Shown: positions 8,123 to 16,563 of the stretch, in pieces
Position numbering within the stretch: position 1 is the stretch's first letter
How the letters are laid out: each line of letters begins with the position of its first letter
Assembly: GCA_944326455.1 (NCBI GenBank)
Contig: CALVEA010000012.1
Location: 1 to 54,450, forward strand
Direction: 5' to 3'
Source: Candidatus Gastranaerophilales bacterium
GTDB lineage: Bacteria > Cyanobacteriota > Vampirovibrionia > Gastranaerophilales > Gastranaerophilaceae
Length of the DNA: 54,450 nt
Position numbers and translations under genes: made by a program
Notes under the pieces: model-generated
What the model was told of the DNA's origin: nothing
The model's input: only the letters and a program-made list of their open reading frames with translations
Database searches by the model: none

Positions 8123-8151
8123 TTTACCCCATTTAGCCTATATGCTAGAAT
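8123..8151 (+). promoter_or_regulatory. Promoter of fliI giving a leaderless transcript (predicted)
   Basis: TTTACC (8123-8128), 17-base spacer, TAGAAT (8146-8151), then six bases and the ATG at 8158. Transcription would start at or next to the A of ATG. No Shine-Dalgarno sequence is present. Confidence 0.6.
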
Positions 8152-8157
8152 AAAAAT

Positions 8158-9504
8158 ATGGAAGGTGTTAATCAGGAATATTTGAATAGCCTAAAAGAGA
8201 GAGTGCACAACAGGCTGGAAGGGGTCGACTTATACCAGTTTAAAGGCAGTGTATCCAAGCTTGTGGGTTTAACAGTTGAAGTAAAGCTGCCAGGATTAAA
8301 AATTGGAGACTTATGTTATATTGAAACCGCAACAGGAGAAAAGAAACCTGCTGAAGTTGTTGCATTCAAAGGAGATGCTGCTCAGCTTTTGCTCCTTTAT
8401 GACGGAACCGGCATCGGGCAGGGAAGCCTTGTCCAGACAACAGGAAGTCCTATTCAGGTACCCGTGGGAGATTTTCTTCTCGGACGATTAATAAACCCTA
8501 TGGGTGAACCGATTGACGGTCAGCCGCTGAATACGGAAGGTGCTATTTGGAGAAGTGTTGAAGGTCCGCCGCCGGGACCATTTGAAAGACCAATAATTAC
8601 AGAAATGTTTTCGACCGGGGTAAGGGCAATTGACTCATGCTTAACATTTGGCTGCGGACAGCGTATGGGGTTGTTTGCAGGTTCCGGAGTCGGCAAGAGT
8701 ACTTTACTCGGTATGATTGCTAGAAATTCTGATGCCGATGTTAACGTTGTTGCACTAATCGGAGAACGAGGAAGAGAAGTAAAAGAGTTTGTTGAAGATG
8801 CTCTAGGTCCCGAAGGCATGAAAAAATCTGTTTTAGTTTGTTCAACAGGAGACCAGCCGCCGTTAATCAGACAAAAATGTCTTTTAACAGCCACTGCTGT
8901 TTGCGAATATTTTAGAGATCAGGGTAAAAAAGTATTTCTAATGACAGATACTATCACAAGATGTGCAATGGCAGGACGTGAAGTCGGGCTTTCAATTGGC
9001 GAACCGCCTACAATGAAAGGTTATCCGCCTTCAATATTTTCATGGCTGCAAAAAGCTTTGGAAAGAGCAGGTAACAGCGAAAAAGGTTCTATTACCGCAT
9101 TCTATACAGTTCTTATGGAAGGAGATGACATCAACGACCCTATTGTCGATACTGTGAGAGGTATTACAGACGGGCACATTTTCCTGTCAAGAAAAGTAGC
9201 TGAATCTAACCATTATCCTGCTATTGATATTTTAGGAAGCATATCAAGGCTTATGTCAGCAATAGCGTCCCCAGAACATAAAGAAGCTGCAGCTAAAATG
9301 CGGAAAATCCTGGCTCTCTACAGAGAAAATAAAGACCTTATTGATGTCGGAATGTATCAAGCCGGTACAAACCCAAAACTTGATACTGCAATAGAAATGA
9401 TGCCCCAAATTAATGCATTCTTGCAGCAAAGAACAACAGACAGTGTAAGTATGGATAATACAATAAACACTTTAATTAATATGATGGCTAATGTTGATAT
9501 CTAG
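8158..9504 (+). CDS. fliI: Flagellum-specific ATPase FliI
   Basis: 448 residues, normal length. It has an F1-beta-like N-terminal barrel, then Walker A GSGVGKST (about residues 174-181) and Walker B VFLMTDTITR. EGPPPGPFERP and GREVGLSIGEPP follow the FliI/YscN pattern rather than that of ATP synthase beta. FliI is the cytoplasmic hexameric ATPase that helps unload export substrates for the flagellar type III system; FlhB of the same system lies 6 kb away on the other strand. No FliH or FliJ gene is adjacent, so flagellar genes are dispersed here. Its stop codon overlaps that of ldpA by 4 bp (CTAG). Confidence 0.96.
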   Translation: MEGVNQEYLNSLKERVHNRLEGVDLYQFKGSVSKLVGLTVEVKLPGLKIGDLCYIETATGEKKPAEVVAFKGDAAQLLLLYDGTGIGQGSLVQTTGSPIQVPVGDFLLGRLINPMGEPIDGQPLNTEGAIWRSVEGPPPGPFERPIITEMFSTGVRAIDSCLTFGCGQRMGLFAGSGVGKSTLLGMIARNSDADVNVVALIGERGREVKEFVEDALGPEGMKKSVLVCSTGDQPPLIRQKCLLTATAVCEYFRDQGKKVFLMTDTITRCAMAGREVGLSIGEPPTMKGYPPSIFSWLQKALERAGNSEKGSITAFYTVLMEGDDINDPIVDTVRGITDGHIFLSRKVAESNHYPAIDILGSISRLMSAIASPEHKEAAAKMRKILALYRENKDLIDVGMYQAGTNPKLDTAIEMMPQINAFLQQRTTDSVSMDNTINTLINMMANVDI

Positions 9505-10442
9505 ATTTTTTCGACTAAATCTTTTGCAATTTTAACAGCTTCTTGCTGTATAGTTTTATTTGTCCAAAAATCTTGTCTTGATATATATGGTTTTACAATT
9601 TTTCTTGCCCAAGAGCCAATTGCAATTCCATTATAATTGATTCCGCAAAGCTTGCAAAGCTCAGCGGTCTTAGAATTAGTTCCGCCGGAAACGGTTAAAT
9701 ATACCGGCAAATTTGCATTCTGAATAATTTCAGCCATGGCGGCTGCTTGTAATGTAGTTTTATAAGAGTCATCGGAACCGCTCATCGGAATCCCGTCTGC
9801 CTGTACAATTGTAGTATAAGGCTCTCTTAAAGATATCATCTCTCTTACCCGAGATATTACACCTTTATTTGACAAATTTTCCCTATCAATACAGATTGAT
9901 GCAAATTTAGGTTTGCACTCATTGATTATTTTCCATTTGTAGTCCAAATCGTTTACATCTTGCCCTGTTACATGCAGTTCTAAAATCTCTGCACCATTAT
10001 CAACCATATACGGCAAAATTGTTTTTACATCTGCATCCTTTTCTATCATAGATATCGCATTTTGCGGGCAGTTTTTTGCGCAGATACCGCATCCAATACA
10101 CTTTAATTCATTAACCTTTATATAATCCGTAATTGCATCATTTTGGCAAGATTTAAGACAAGAACCGCATTTAACACACTTATCATAATTAATCTGAGCT
10201 TTATTAATATGCGGATCCCCTTTTATACCAACAGAAACACAATAATGCAAATCTTCCATGCCGGACAGCTTTTGTGCTTCTTTTGCGGAATTTAAAATTT
10301 CTTTATTTGCAGAGAGATCAAACACCTTGCATCCGGCTTTTGCATAAACATAGACCAGCCTTTTTACAGATTCCGAATCTTCGTTCCCGGCACCGCAAAC
10401 AAGCTTAAAAAAAGTTCTCTGCTCCAAAAGAGAGTCCGGCAT
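9501..10442 (-). CDS. ldpA: LdpA-like iron-sulfur protein
   Basis: 313 residues. The N-terminus (FFKLVCGAGN, then YVYAKAGCKVFDLSAN) and the C-terminus (QADGIPMSG, SGGTNSKTAEL, AIGSWARKI) follow the cyanobacterial LdpA pattern closely. In the middle are two [4Fe-4S] ferredoxin motifs: Cys89/92/95/99 and Cys115/118/121/125. In Synechococcus, LdpA is a redox-active Fe-S protein that feeds light/redox information to the circadian period. No Kai or photosynthesis gene is in this window, so here it is presumably a redox sensor or enzyme of unknown output. It starts 4 bases after the ftsL-like stop without its own ribosome-binding site, suggesting translational coupling. It is the last gene of a seven-gene minus directon. 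Confidence 0.88.
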   Translation of the reverse strand: MPDSLLEQRTFFKLVCGAGNEDSESVKRLVYVYAKAGCKVFDLSANKEILNSAKEAQKLSGMEDLHYCVSVGIKGDPHINKAQINYDKCVKCGSCLKSCQNDAITDYIKVNELKCIGCGICAKNCPQNAISMIEKDADVKTILPYMVDNGAEILELHVTGQDVNDLDYKWKIINECKPKFASICIDRENLSNKGVISRVREMISLREPYTTIVQADGIPMSGSDDSYKTTLQAAAMAEIIQNANLPVYLTVSGGTNSKTAELCKLCGINYNGIAIGSWARKIVKPYISRQDFWTNKTIQQEAVKIAKDLVEKI

Positions 10443-10446
10443 AGAA

Positions 10447-10995
10447 CTAAAATCCTATCGCATAGTTGAAAATACGTCTTTTAGCAGATTTTTTTGCAGC
10501 AGCCTGAGAATCAACTGTCACTTCTTCAGTTTCAATAACTTGACCGGCTCTCTGAAGCATATTATTTTGCTGTAAAGTTTTATCAACATTGCTGAATGAT
10601 TTCAGGCTATCCAGTTTATTTTGAAGCTCTGCATTCTCGTTATTTAAAATAATAGTTTGGCGGCTTAAATCATTAAGTTTTATCTCGCAGGAAATAACAA
10701 AGTAGTAGCTGACAACAACAACTGCTATCAACAGGCTTAATATTACACAAAGCATTTTATTTACTCTTTTAATAGCCATAGCCTTTACTACGTTCTCCTT
10801 TGGGAAATACCCCTCTATTATACTATTAACCGCAAGATTTTGAACAGATTTATCAACAAAAGACTTTTTTTCAGCAGGGAGTGCATACCTTGCCGCAGAT
10901 TCTTTGGAGAATCTCCGTATAATCATATCAAGAACATTACTCTCTTCTTCTCTTCGGTACGGTCTGCTGTTGTAACTCTTTAAAGCGTAAACCAA
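10447..10995 (-). CDS. ftsL: FtsL-like division protein (single membrane helix plus coiled coil)
   Basis: 182 residues. A basic cytoplasmic N-terminal part (about 1-78) is followed by one strong membrane helix (about 80-103: CVILSLLIAVVVVSYYF) and then a heptad-rich segment (about 106-150) of FtsL/DivIC type. Its position directly after rsmH is the classical place of ftsL in the division/cell-wall cluster. The start is TTG: TAA lies immediately upstream in frame, and GGGAG lies 10 bases before. FtsL sequences are poorly conserved, so the call rests on topology plus gene order. The N-terminal cytoplasmic part is longer than in typical FtsL. Confidence 0.7.
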   Translation of the reverse strand: MVYALKSYNSRPYRREEESNVLDMIIRRFSKESAARYALPAEKKSFVDKSVQNLAVNSIIEGYFPKENVVKAMAIKRVNKMLCVILSLLIAVVVVSYYFVISCEIKLNDLSRQTIILNNENAELQNKLDSLKSFSNVDKTLQQNNMLQRAGQVIETEEVTVDSQAAAKKSAKRRIFNYAIGF

Positions 10996-11021
10996 TTAAT
11001 CTATACTCCCAAAACCCAAAA

Positions 11022-11948
11022 TCAGGAAATACACCGCACCCCCCGAAGTTTTGCGCTTCTTGACGGCGGATTCTCCTTTACCTCCCATTCGCTCGCCTCA
11101 ATAGGTTTCTTATTAATCAACTCGATTCTCGGCGGCGGGCATTTGCAAATCATATCATTGCATCTGCACTTCTGGCTTTCATACTTGAAGAATCTTTTAA
11201 CTATCCTGTCCTCTAAAGAATGAAAACTTATAACAGAAATTATACCACCGACAGACAATAAATCCAATATATCATGGAGTACAATATTTACATTTTTTAA
11301 CTCATTGTTTACTTCTATTCTTATAGCCTGAAACACCCTTGTAGCCGGATGTATGTGTGATTTAACTTTTGGCACGGCGCTAATAATTATATCTGATAAT
11401 TCGCATGTCGTTTTTATTTTCTTCTTAGCCCTTTCTTCGACTATTTTCTTAGCAATTCGCTTTGAAAAATGCTCTTCGCCATACTCGCTGAAAATTCTTA
11501 CTAATTCGCTTTCTGAATACGTATTTACGACATCATAAGCGGAAAAATCCGACTCCATATCAAATCTCATATCTAGAGGAGCATCTTTAGAAAAAGAAAA
11601 ACCCCTCTCTGCCTTTGTAAGCTGGTGGTAAGAAGCTCCTAAATCCAAAATAACTCCGCCTGTTATTTTATCTATTCCAAGTTTTTTTAGTTCAGACTTA
11701 ATATTTGTATAAGATGATTTTACAATAGTTAAGTTATTATAACCTTTCAACCTTTCTTTGGCATGCGCAATGGCTTCATCATCTATATCAAAAGCTATTA
11801 ATCTCCCGTTAGGAGAAATTCTTTTTAAAATGAGTTCGCTGTGACCGCCGCCTCCAAGGGTGCAGTCAACATAAATCTTGCCGTCTGTACATTCAAGCAT
11901 ATCTACTGCTTCATTAAGCATAACTGTATAGTGTTTAAAATCGTCCAT
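11022..11948 (-). CDS. rsmH: 16S rRNA (cytosine-1402-N4)-methyltransferase RsmH
   Basis: 308 residues. HYTVMLNEAVDML, the SAM-binding VDCTLGGGGHSELIL, GVILDLGASYHQL (family: LDLGvSshQl) and ISFHSLEDRIVKRFF are all RsmH/MraW signatures. The enzyme methylates C1402 in the ribosomal P site. It lies between dtd and the ftsL-like gene. The ATG is preceded by TAGAAT with exactly six bases between, and only a weak AGGA touching the start, so it may have an internal leaderless promoter in addition to read-through from upstream. Confidence 0.97.
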   Translation of the reverse strand: MDDFKHYTVMLNEAVDMLECTDGKIYVDCTLGGGGHSELILKRISPNGRLIAFDIDDEAIAHAKERLKGYNNLTIVKSSYTNIKSELKKLGIDKITGGVILDLGASYHQLTKAERGFSFSKDAPLDMRFDMESDFSAYDVVNTYSESELVRIFSEYGEEHFSKRIAKKIVEERAKKKIKTTCELSDIIISAVPKVKSHIHPATRVFQAIRIEVNNELKNVNIVLHDILDLLSVGGIISVISFHSLEDRIVKRFFKYESQKCRCNDMICKCPPPRIELINKKPIEASEWEVKENPPSRSAKLRGVRCIS

Positions 11949-11957
11949 TCCTAGATT

Positions 11958-12395
11958 CTAACATGAAATATGAAAAGTTACAGGACCGTCATTAATTAAG
12001 GAAACATCCATCATTGCCCCAAATACCCCTGTTCCGGTTTTGATTCCAAAATTATTTACCCCATTGACAAATTCTTCATACAATGATTTTGCGACATCCG
12101 GAGGCGCAGAATTATCAAAACTGGGACGAGTTCCTTTCTTACAATCGCCGCAAAGAGTAAACTGAGATACGATAAGCATTTCTCCTTGCACATCCAACAA
12201 TGATTTATTCATTTTTCCATTTTCATCCGGAAATATCCTAAGATTAACGATTTTCTTGACAGCTTTGTCAATGTTTTCCTGTTTGTCTCCTTTTTCCACA
12301 CCTACAAAAGCAAGAATCCCATGACTTATTTGAGAGACCAATTTTGAATCTACTTCAACAGAAGCTTTCTTTACCCTTTGAATCAAAACCTTCAT
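11958..12395 (-). CDS. dtd: D-aminoacyl-tRNA deacylase
   Basis: 145 residues, standard for DTD. It carries the two family motifs: SQFTLCGD (cross-subunit active site, family SQFTL) and NDGPVTF near the C-terminus (family NxGPVT). It hydrolyses D-amino acids from mischarged tRNA as a homodimer. It overlaps the upstream DUF115 gene by 4 bp (ATGA-type coupling) and precedes rsmH by 9 bp. Confidence 0.96.
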   Translation of the reverse strand: MKVLIQRVKKASVEVDSKLVSQISHGILAFVGVEKGDKQENIDKAVKKIVNLRIFPDENGKMNKSLLDVQGEMLIVSQFTLCGDCKKGTRPSFDNSAPPDVAKSLYEEFVNGVNNFGIKTGTGVFGAMMDVSLINDGPVTFHISC

Positions 12396-14278
12396 TGAAG
12401 CACCCTTTCCACCAATCTGTTTAGGTTTGCAATCCTTTGAGATGCTTTACCGTAATATTCTGAAATCATATTGGCTATTCTGCTGATATTTTGTATACTA
12501 AGCACCTTTGTCATTTTCATTTCATAATCTAAATCAATTTTCTCCGAAGCTGTTATAAAGTCAAACATTTTTGACCTGCTCGAAAAGTCCGCCGAAAGCG
12601 ATGTATAATTAACAACAACTTTTCTAAAACTTTTAAGGACTTCCTCCCCAGGATTTCTATAACGCTTTATATCATTATTTAGAATTTTTAATAACCGCTG
12701 CCCCTCTTCTATTATCTTAAGCGCTGATTTTAACTCTTCATATTTTGTTTTTAATACAGATATAACTTTTTCTTTGTCATAAGAAAACTCTGTTTCTATT
12801 TCACATTGTCCGGCAGCATCAGAATCTTTAAGCGCATCTTCCAAACTCATATTCTTAAACCCGTCAATCTGTGCTCCGACTAATGAAGTATTTATGTATT
12901 CTCTATCATTAAAATGTTCTGCAAATTCGCTTAACGGTTTTACAAACGCCGCATAAACAGATTCCGTCGGAATCATATCACCATTTATACCTTTGACATA
13001 GTAAAGAGAACTGTTTAGATTTGCCAAACGTCTTTTTGCAGCCTCTACCCTTTGCTGATATTCCGGATATGGAGAAAGAGATTCCGCAAACTGTTCAAAA
13101 TCTTTCGCTTTAATTTCCCATTTATTATTCTCTTTATCAAAGGTGCATATCAAGTCTTTATAAACGGAATTTTTACTATAACACTGACCTTCAATATAAG
13201 CTAAATCCTGACCTACAAGAATAATCTTTGAACATCCCAAAATTCGCGCGCTATTCATAGCCGTATATGACACCGTACCTTTAGACCAGTATTCTTTTAT
13301 ATCTTCTCCGCATATTTCGCTCCACAGATGATTTACCGGATTATTAGCGGAGATGTGTGAAAAGATTTTTTTAAAATTAAATTTTCTTAAAAAACCATGA
13401 GAATATGGCTCTGTTATAAAGTAAACGTCAGATAAATCTACACCCTCCAGTTGCGGAGAAGAATTAAAACTTTCAATCACACATACAAAATCGGGCTTTA
13501 TATTATGCTCAGTAAGAGTCTTAAGTGCTGTACCAACAGTAAACAACACAAACTTATCTCTATATTTTTTTAAAATTTCAATATCTCTATCCAGCGTCGG
13601 ACCTGCTGAAACTATAACTGCTGTTTTACCCTTACAGACATCTTTTACTTTTATAAGAGGGGTTTCATTGATTAAATTAGGAATGTTATACAAAAGCATC
13701 CATAAAGTCGGGTAGAATTTTTCTTTTGTATATTTCAAATCTAAAAAATAAGAACCTATAGTATCTCTTAAAGACTTAACTAGGCTGTCAAACCCTACAG
13801 AATCCATTTCCCTTTGAGAAGGTAGCGAGAGCATATAAGGGAAATTTTTCATGCCGGATTTACTATGGATAATTGAACATGCCTTTTTAAAATCATTGGT
13901 CAAAAACACATTCGGTTTTGATAAATCCTTTGAAAAATCAACGAGATTAAAAACTGTTTTGAGCAAATCCAAATCAGGTTCATACAGAATAACCGTACCT
14001 TTTGAGTTAAGACTCGCAACTTGAAAAAGATATCCCAGCCCTATCCCGTAGATAAAACAGATAGATACAGGCTCATTTGTTGTACCTGAAAATATTGACT
14101 GAGCCTCCAGAACCGGATTTTCTCTGTTATGAAGATAAATATCTTTATACTTCAAATTATAAAAATTATTTTCCCTTACAAGTTCAGGAACAGTTTTAGG
14201 TATATAAGTCTGTAATTTTTGAGCAAACTCTTTATCCTTTAATGCAAGCGCCTGAATATTGTTTTCAAATATACTCAT
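12392..14278 (-). CDS. Maf-type (DUF115) motility accessory / flagellin glycosyltransferase family protein
   Basis: 628 residues. The central Rossmann-like domain contains AVIVSAGPTLDRDIEIL and KPDFVCVIE, the MptE/DUF115 signature, followed by LGCSKIILVGQDLAY. The rest is the long alpha-helical architecture of the motility-associated-factor family, which attaches nonulosonic acids to flagellins in Campylobacter, Helicobacter and other flagellates. No sugar-synthesis gene is adjacent. AAAAGG lies 9 bases before the ATG. It sits in a housekeeping directon (rlmN before, dtd and rsmH after), which is unusual for a flagellar accessory gene. Confidence 0.82.
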   Translation of the reverse strand: MSIFENNIQALALKDKEFAQKLQTYIPKTVPELVRENNFYNLKYKDIYLHNRENPVLEAQSIFSGTTNEPVSICFIYGIGLGYLFQVASLNSKGTVILYEPDLDLLKTVFNLVDFSKDLSKPNVFLTNDFKKACSIIHSKSGMKNFPYMLSLPSQREMDSVGFDSLVKSLRDTIGSYFLDLKYTKEKFYPTLWMLLYNIPNLINETPLIKVKDVCKGKTAVIVSAGPTLDRDIEILKKYRDKFVLFTVGTALKTLTEHNIKPDFVCVIESFNSSPQLEGVDLSDVYFITEPYSHGFLRKFNFKKIFSHISANNPVNHLWSEICGEDIKEYWSKGTVSYTAMNSARILGCSKIILVGQDLAYIEGQCYSKNSVYKDLICTFDKENNKWEIKAKDFEQFAESLSPYPEYQQRVEAAKRRLANLNSSLYYVKGINGDMIPTESVYAAFVKPLSEFAEHFNDREYINTSLVGAQIDGFKNMSLEDALKDSDAAGQCEIETEFSYDKEKVISVLKTKYEELKSALKIIEEGQRLLKILNNDIKRYRNPGEEVLKSFRKVVVNYTSLSADFSSRSKMFDFITASEKIDLDYEMKMTKVLSIQNISRIANMISEYYGKASQRIANLNRLVERVLQ

Positions 14279-14299
14279 TTATTAGACCTTTTCTTCTTA

Positions 14300-15340
14300 T
14301 TAACTATCTGAACTATCTGATAATTTACTTCTGCCGCGTAACTGCCCGCAAGCCGCATCAATATCAGCCCCTCGCTCAAGTCTTACGGTAACTTTTTTCC
14401 CTGAATGCTCAAGCAAATATTTAAACTTCATAATATCGTTATTTGATGATTTACGGTATTTTGTCTCCTCTACTGAGTTATAGGGTATTAAATTAATATT
14501 ACATTTCAAATCATTAAGAAAATAAGCCAGCTCTTTTGCACACTCAACAGTGTCATTAAAGCCATGTATCATAATATATTCAATAGTAATTCTCCTGCCT
14601 GTTTTCTCAATATAATTGAGCAAAGATTTTTTAAGCTCCTCTATTGGATATTTATTTTCAACAGGCATAATTTCCGCTCGTAATTTATGATTAGGAGCAT
14701 GAAGCGACACCGCAAGCGTTGATTGCAGCTCACAAGAAGCCAGTTCATTAATTTTCGGGATTATTCCGCTGGTGGAAATTGTTATCCTTCTTGAACCGAT
14801 TTGGAAGTCATGATTAAACATATCCAACGCTTCAAGAACATTTTTAAGATTCAAAAGAGGTTCTCCTTGCCCCATAAATACAATGTTTGTAACCTTTAAA
14901 CCCGTATCGCGCTGAATGGTTAAAACTTGTTCAATAATTTCTTTTGCCGTAAGATTCCTTATAAAGCCTCTTTTACCGGTCGCACAGAAAGAACAATTTA
15001 CGGCACAACCGACTTGCGAGCTTACGCAAGCAGTTAAGTTTGCTCTGTTATCAAATCTCATTAAGACAGTCTCAACACACTCCCCGTCAGGATATTCTAT
15101 AAGATATTTTAATGTGCCGTCAGAGCTTGATTGCTTTATTTTAATTTTTGTATCTGTTACAATAAACCGTTTTTTTAATTCTTCTCTAAAATCTTTCGCA
15201 AGATTTGTCATCTCATCTATTGAAGATACTGATTTATCATAAATCCAATTATGGATTTGCCTTGCACGAAACTTCGTCGCACCTAATTCATCCATTAAAT
15301 TTTCCAATTCTTCAAGTCTAAGACCGGCTAAAACTTCCAT
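14300..15340 (-). CDS. rlmN: Dual-specificity RNA methyltransferase RlmN
   Basis: 346 residues. It has the radical SAM motif CAVNCSFC (CxxxCxxC), directly followed by ATGKRGF, and the C-terminal cysteine in DAACGQLRG that forms the transient protein-RNA link. RlmN methylates C2 of A2503 in 23S rRNA and A37 in some tRNAs. It begins 3 bp after the ykgJ-like gene; AGGA lies 7 bases before the ATG within that junction. It is part of the minus directon ending with ldpA. Confidence 0.97.
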   Translation of the reverse strand: MEVLAGLRLEELENLMDELGATKFRARQIHNWIYDKSVSSIDEMTNLAKDFREELKKRFIVTDTKIKIKQSSSDGTLKYLIEYPDGECVETVLMRFDNRANLTACVSSQVGCAVNCSFCATGKRGFIRNLTAKEIIEQVLTIQRDTGLKVTNIVFMGQGEPLLNLKNVLEALDMFNHDFQIGSRRITISTSGIIPKINELASCELQSTLAVSLHAPNHKLRAEIMPVENKYPIEELKKSLLNYIEKTGRRITIEYIMIHGFNDTVECAKELAYFLNDLKCNINLIPYNSVEETKYRKSSNNDIMKFKYLLEHSGKKVTVRLERGADIDAACGQLRGRSKLSDSSDS

Positions 15341-15343
15341 AAT

Positions 15344-16084
15344 TTATCCTAATTTATTTTTATAAAATTCTATAATATCAACTTTTGCTTTCAGCATCAT
15401 TGCCGTTTTGGATACAGATTTTTTCCATTCGTTATAAGAACAAGTTGAAGGCAGCAATTTTAGCGGATTATGAGGGAAATCTTTACACACATCAGGTCTG
15501 TTTTGATAATCAGAGCACTCGTTACCATCGAGTTTCGGACAATAATAGTAATAAATTTTCTGATCCTCTACTAAATCATTCAATAATTGAAAATACTCCG
15601 GATTGGCTTTTTTAGCATCCTCTTCACTTTCAAAAGGAACAAAAACCGAAACGAAATCAGAAGCAAACTTATCCCCCTTCATGGCTTTTTGTTTAAGCTG
15701 AGAATACGAAAACTCGCTTGTTGCAAGTCTGCAGCAAGCACCGCATCTGGCGCAGGAGTATTCAGATTTCTTATCCATCATCATTTTATAAGTATTTTTA
15801 AGTTTCTGCCTGTAATCACCGGCTAAAAATGTTAGTATTTTCAACTGCCATTCCCTATAAGCACAATTCACAGGATACGGCGTAAAGACATCTTTTTTTT
15901 CTATCTTGCAATCTTTTACCGTACATAAATTACAAGGATTTTCCGGCTTGAATTTATTTACTTCCACTCTTATACTTTCAGCCGCTTCAATAAAAATCTG
16001 TTGATAATTATCCTTCAAATCGTCATACTGCGTGACTAAAGGTGTTGAAACCTGATGATTAGTATTGTTAAAAAAATTCTCCAT
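15344..16084 (-). CDS. YkgJ-family cysteine-cluster protein
   Basis: 246 residues. The core is CARCGACCR (CxxCxxCC, about residues 111-118), followed by a distal pair in CSDYQNRPDVCKDFP, the pattern of the YkgJ zinc- or iron-sulfur-binding family. An extra N-terminal cysteine group (CNLCTVKDC, then PVNC) is present. Function is unknown in the family. It is the first gene of the minus directon. A TTGTAG-17-TACTAT promoter ends only seven bases before the ATG and no ribosome-binding site is present, so the mRNA is probably leaderless at this end. Confidence 0.8.
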   Translation of the reverse strand: MENFFNNTNHQVSTPLVTQYDDLKDNYQQIFIEAAESIRVEVNKFKPENPCNLCTVKDCKIEKKDVFTPYPVNCAYREWQLKILTFLAGDYRQKLKNTYKMMMDKKSEYSCARCGACCRLATSEFSYSQLKQKAMKGDKFASDFVSVFVPFESEEDAKKANPEYFQLLNDLVEDQKIYYYYCPKLDGNECSDYQNRPDVCKDFPHNPLKLLPSTCSYNEWKKSVSKTAMMLKAKVDIIEFYKNKLG

Positions 16085-16091
16085 ACTATAG

Positions 16092-16120
16092 ATAGTACCA
16101 TAAATTACCCTTCCCTACAA
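16092..16120 (-). promoter_or_regulatory. Promoter of the ykgJ-rlmN-maf-dtd-rsmH-ftsL-ldpA directon (leaderless type)
   Basis: On the minus strand, TTGTAG (16115-16120), 17-base spacer and TACTAT (16092-16097), then seven bases to the ATG at 16084. Confidence 0.6.
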
Positions 16121-16176
16121 TGAAGTTTTTGAATTAGAAGTTAGAATATTAGTGAATAATACAGAAAGGTTTCATT

Positions 16177-16563
16177 ATGACAACAGAAAAACTACAACTT
16201 TACAAATGTAATGTTTGCGGGAACCTGGTTCAAGTCATCTTACCGGGCGCTGGCGAACTTGTATGCTGCGGACAAATTATGGAACTATTAACCCCGCACA
16301 CAGAGGAAAATAATGATTTTGCAGAAAAGCATACTCCGGTTATAGAAACCGGAGAACAAGGGAGGTTTGTCCGTCTTAAATTCCATCCGATGGAGCAAAG
16401 TCATTATATTCAATTTATTGAAGTATACCCAAAAGATAAAAATACACTCCATCTTAAATATCTTAAACCCGGCGATACTGCAGAATTTGATATAACCAAT
16501 TTTGAAAAAGAAGTCGAAGCTATTGAATTATGTAATATTCATGGTCTATGGGAGGGTAAATAA
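16177..16563 (+). CDS. dfx: Desulfoferrodoxin (2Fe superoxide reductase)
   Basis: 128 residues. All metal ligands are visible: desulforedoxin centre Cys11, Cys14, Cys30, Cys31; superoxide-reducing centre His52 (with Glu50-Lys51), His70, His76, Cys119 and His122. It reduces superoxide to peroxide without making oxygen, a hallmark of anaerobes. AAAGG lies 9 bases before the ATG. The ferritin gene starts directly after its stop codon, so the two form an operon that detoxifies superoxide and stores iron. Confidence 0.97.
   Translation: MTTEKLQLYKCNVCGNLVQVILPGAGELVCCGQIMELLTPHTEENNDFAEKHTPVIETGEQGRFVRLKFHPMEQSHYIQFIEVYPKDKNTLHLKYLKPGDTAEFDITNFEKEVEAIELCNIHGLWEGK

Noticed and set aside
16141..16160. 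Possible PerR/Fur-type box before dfx-ftnA
   Set aside because: Only about half of the positions fit the TTATAATnATTATAA consensus; in AT-rich DNA this is not significant.
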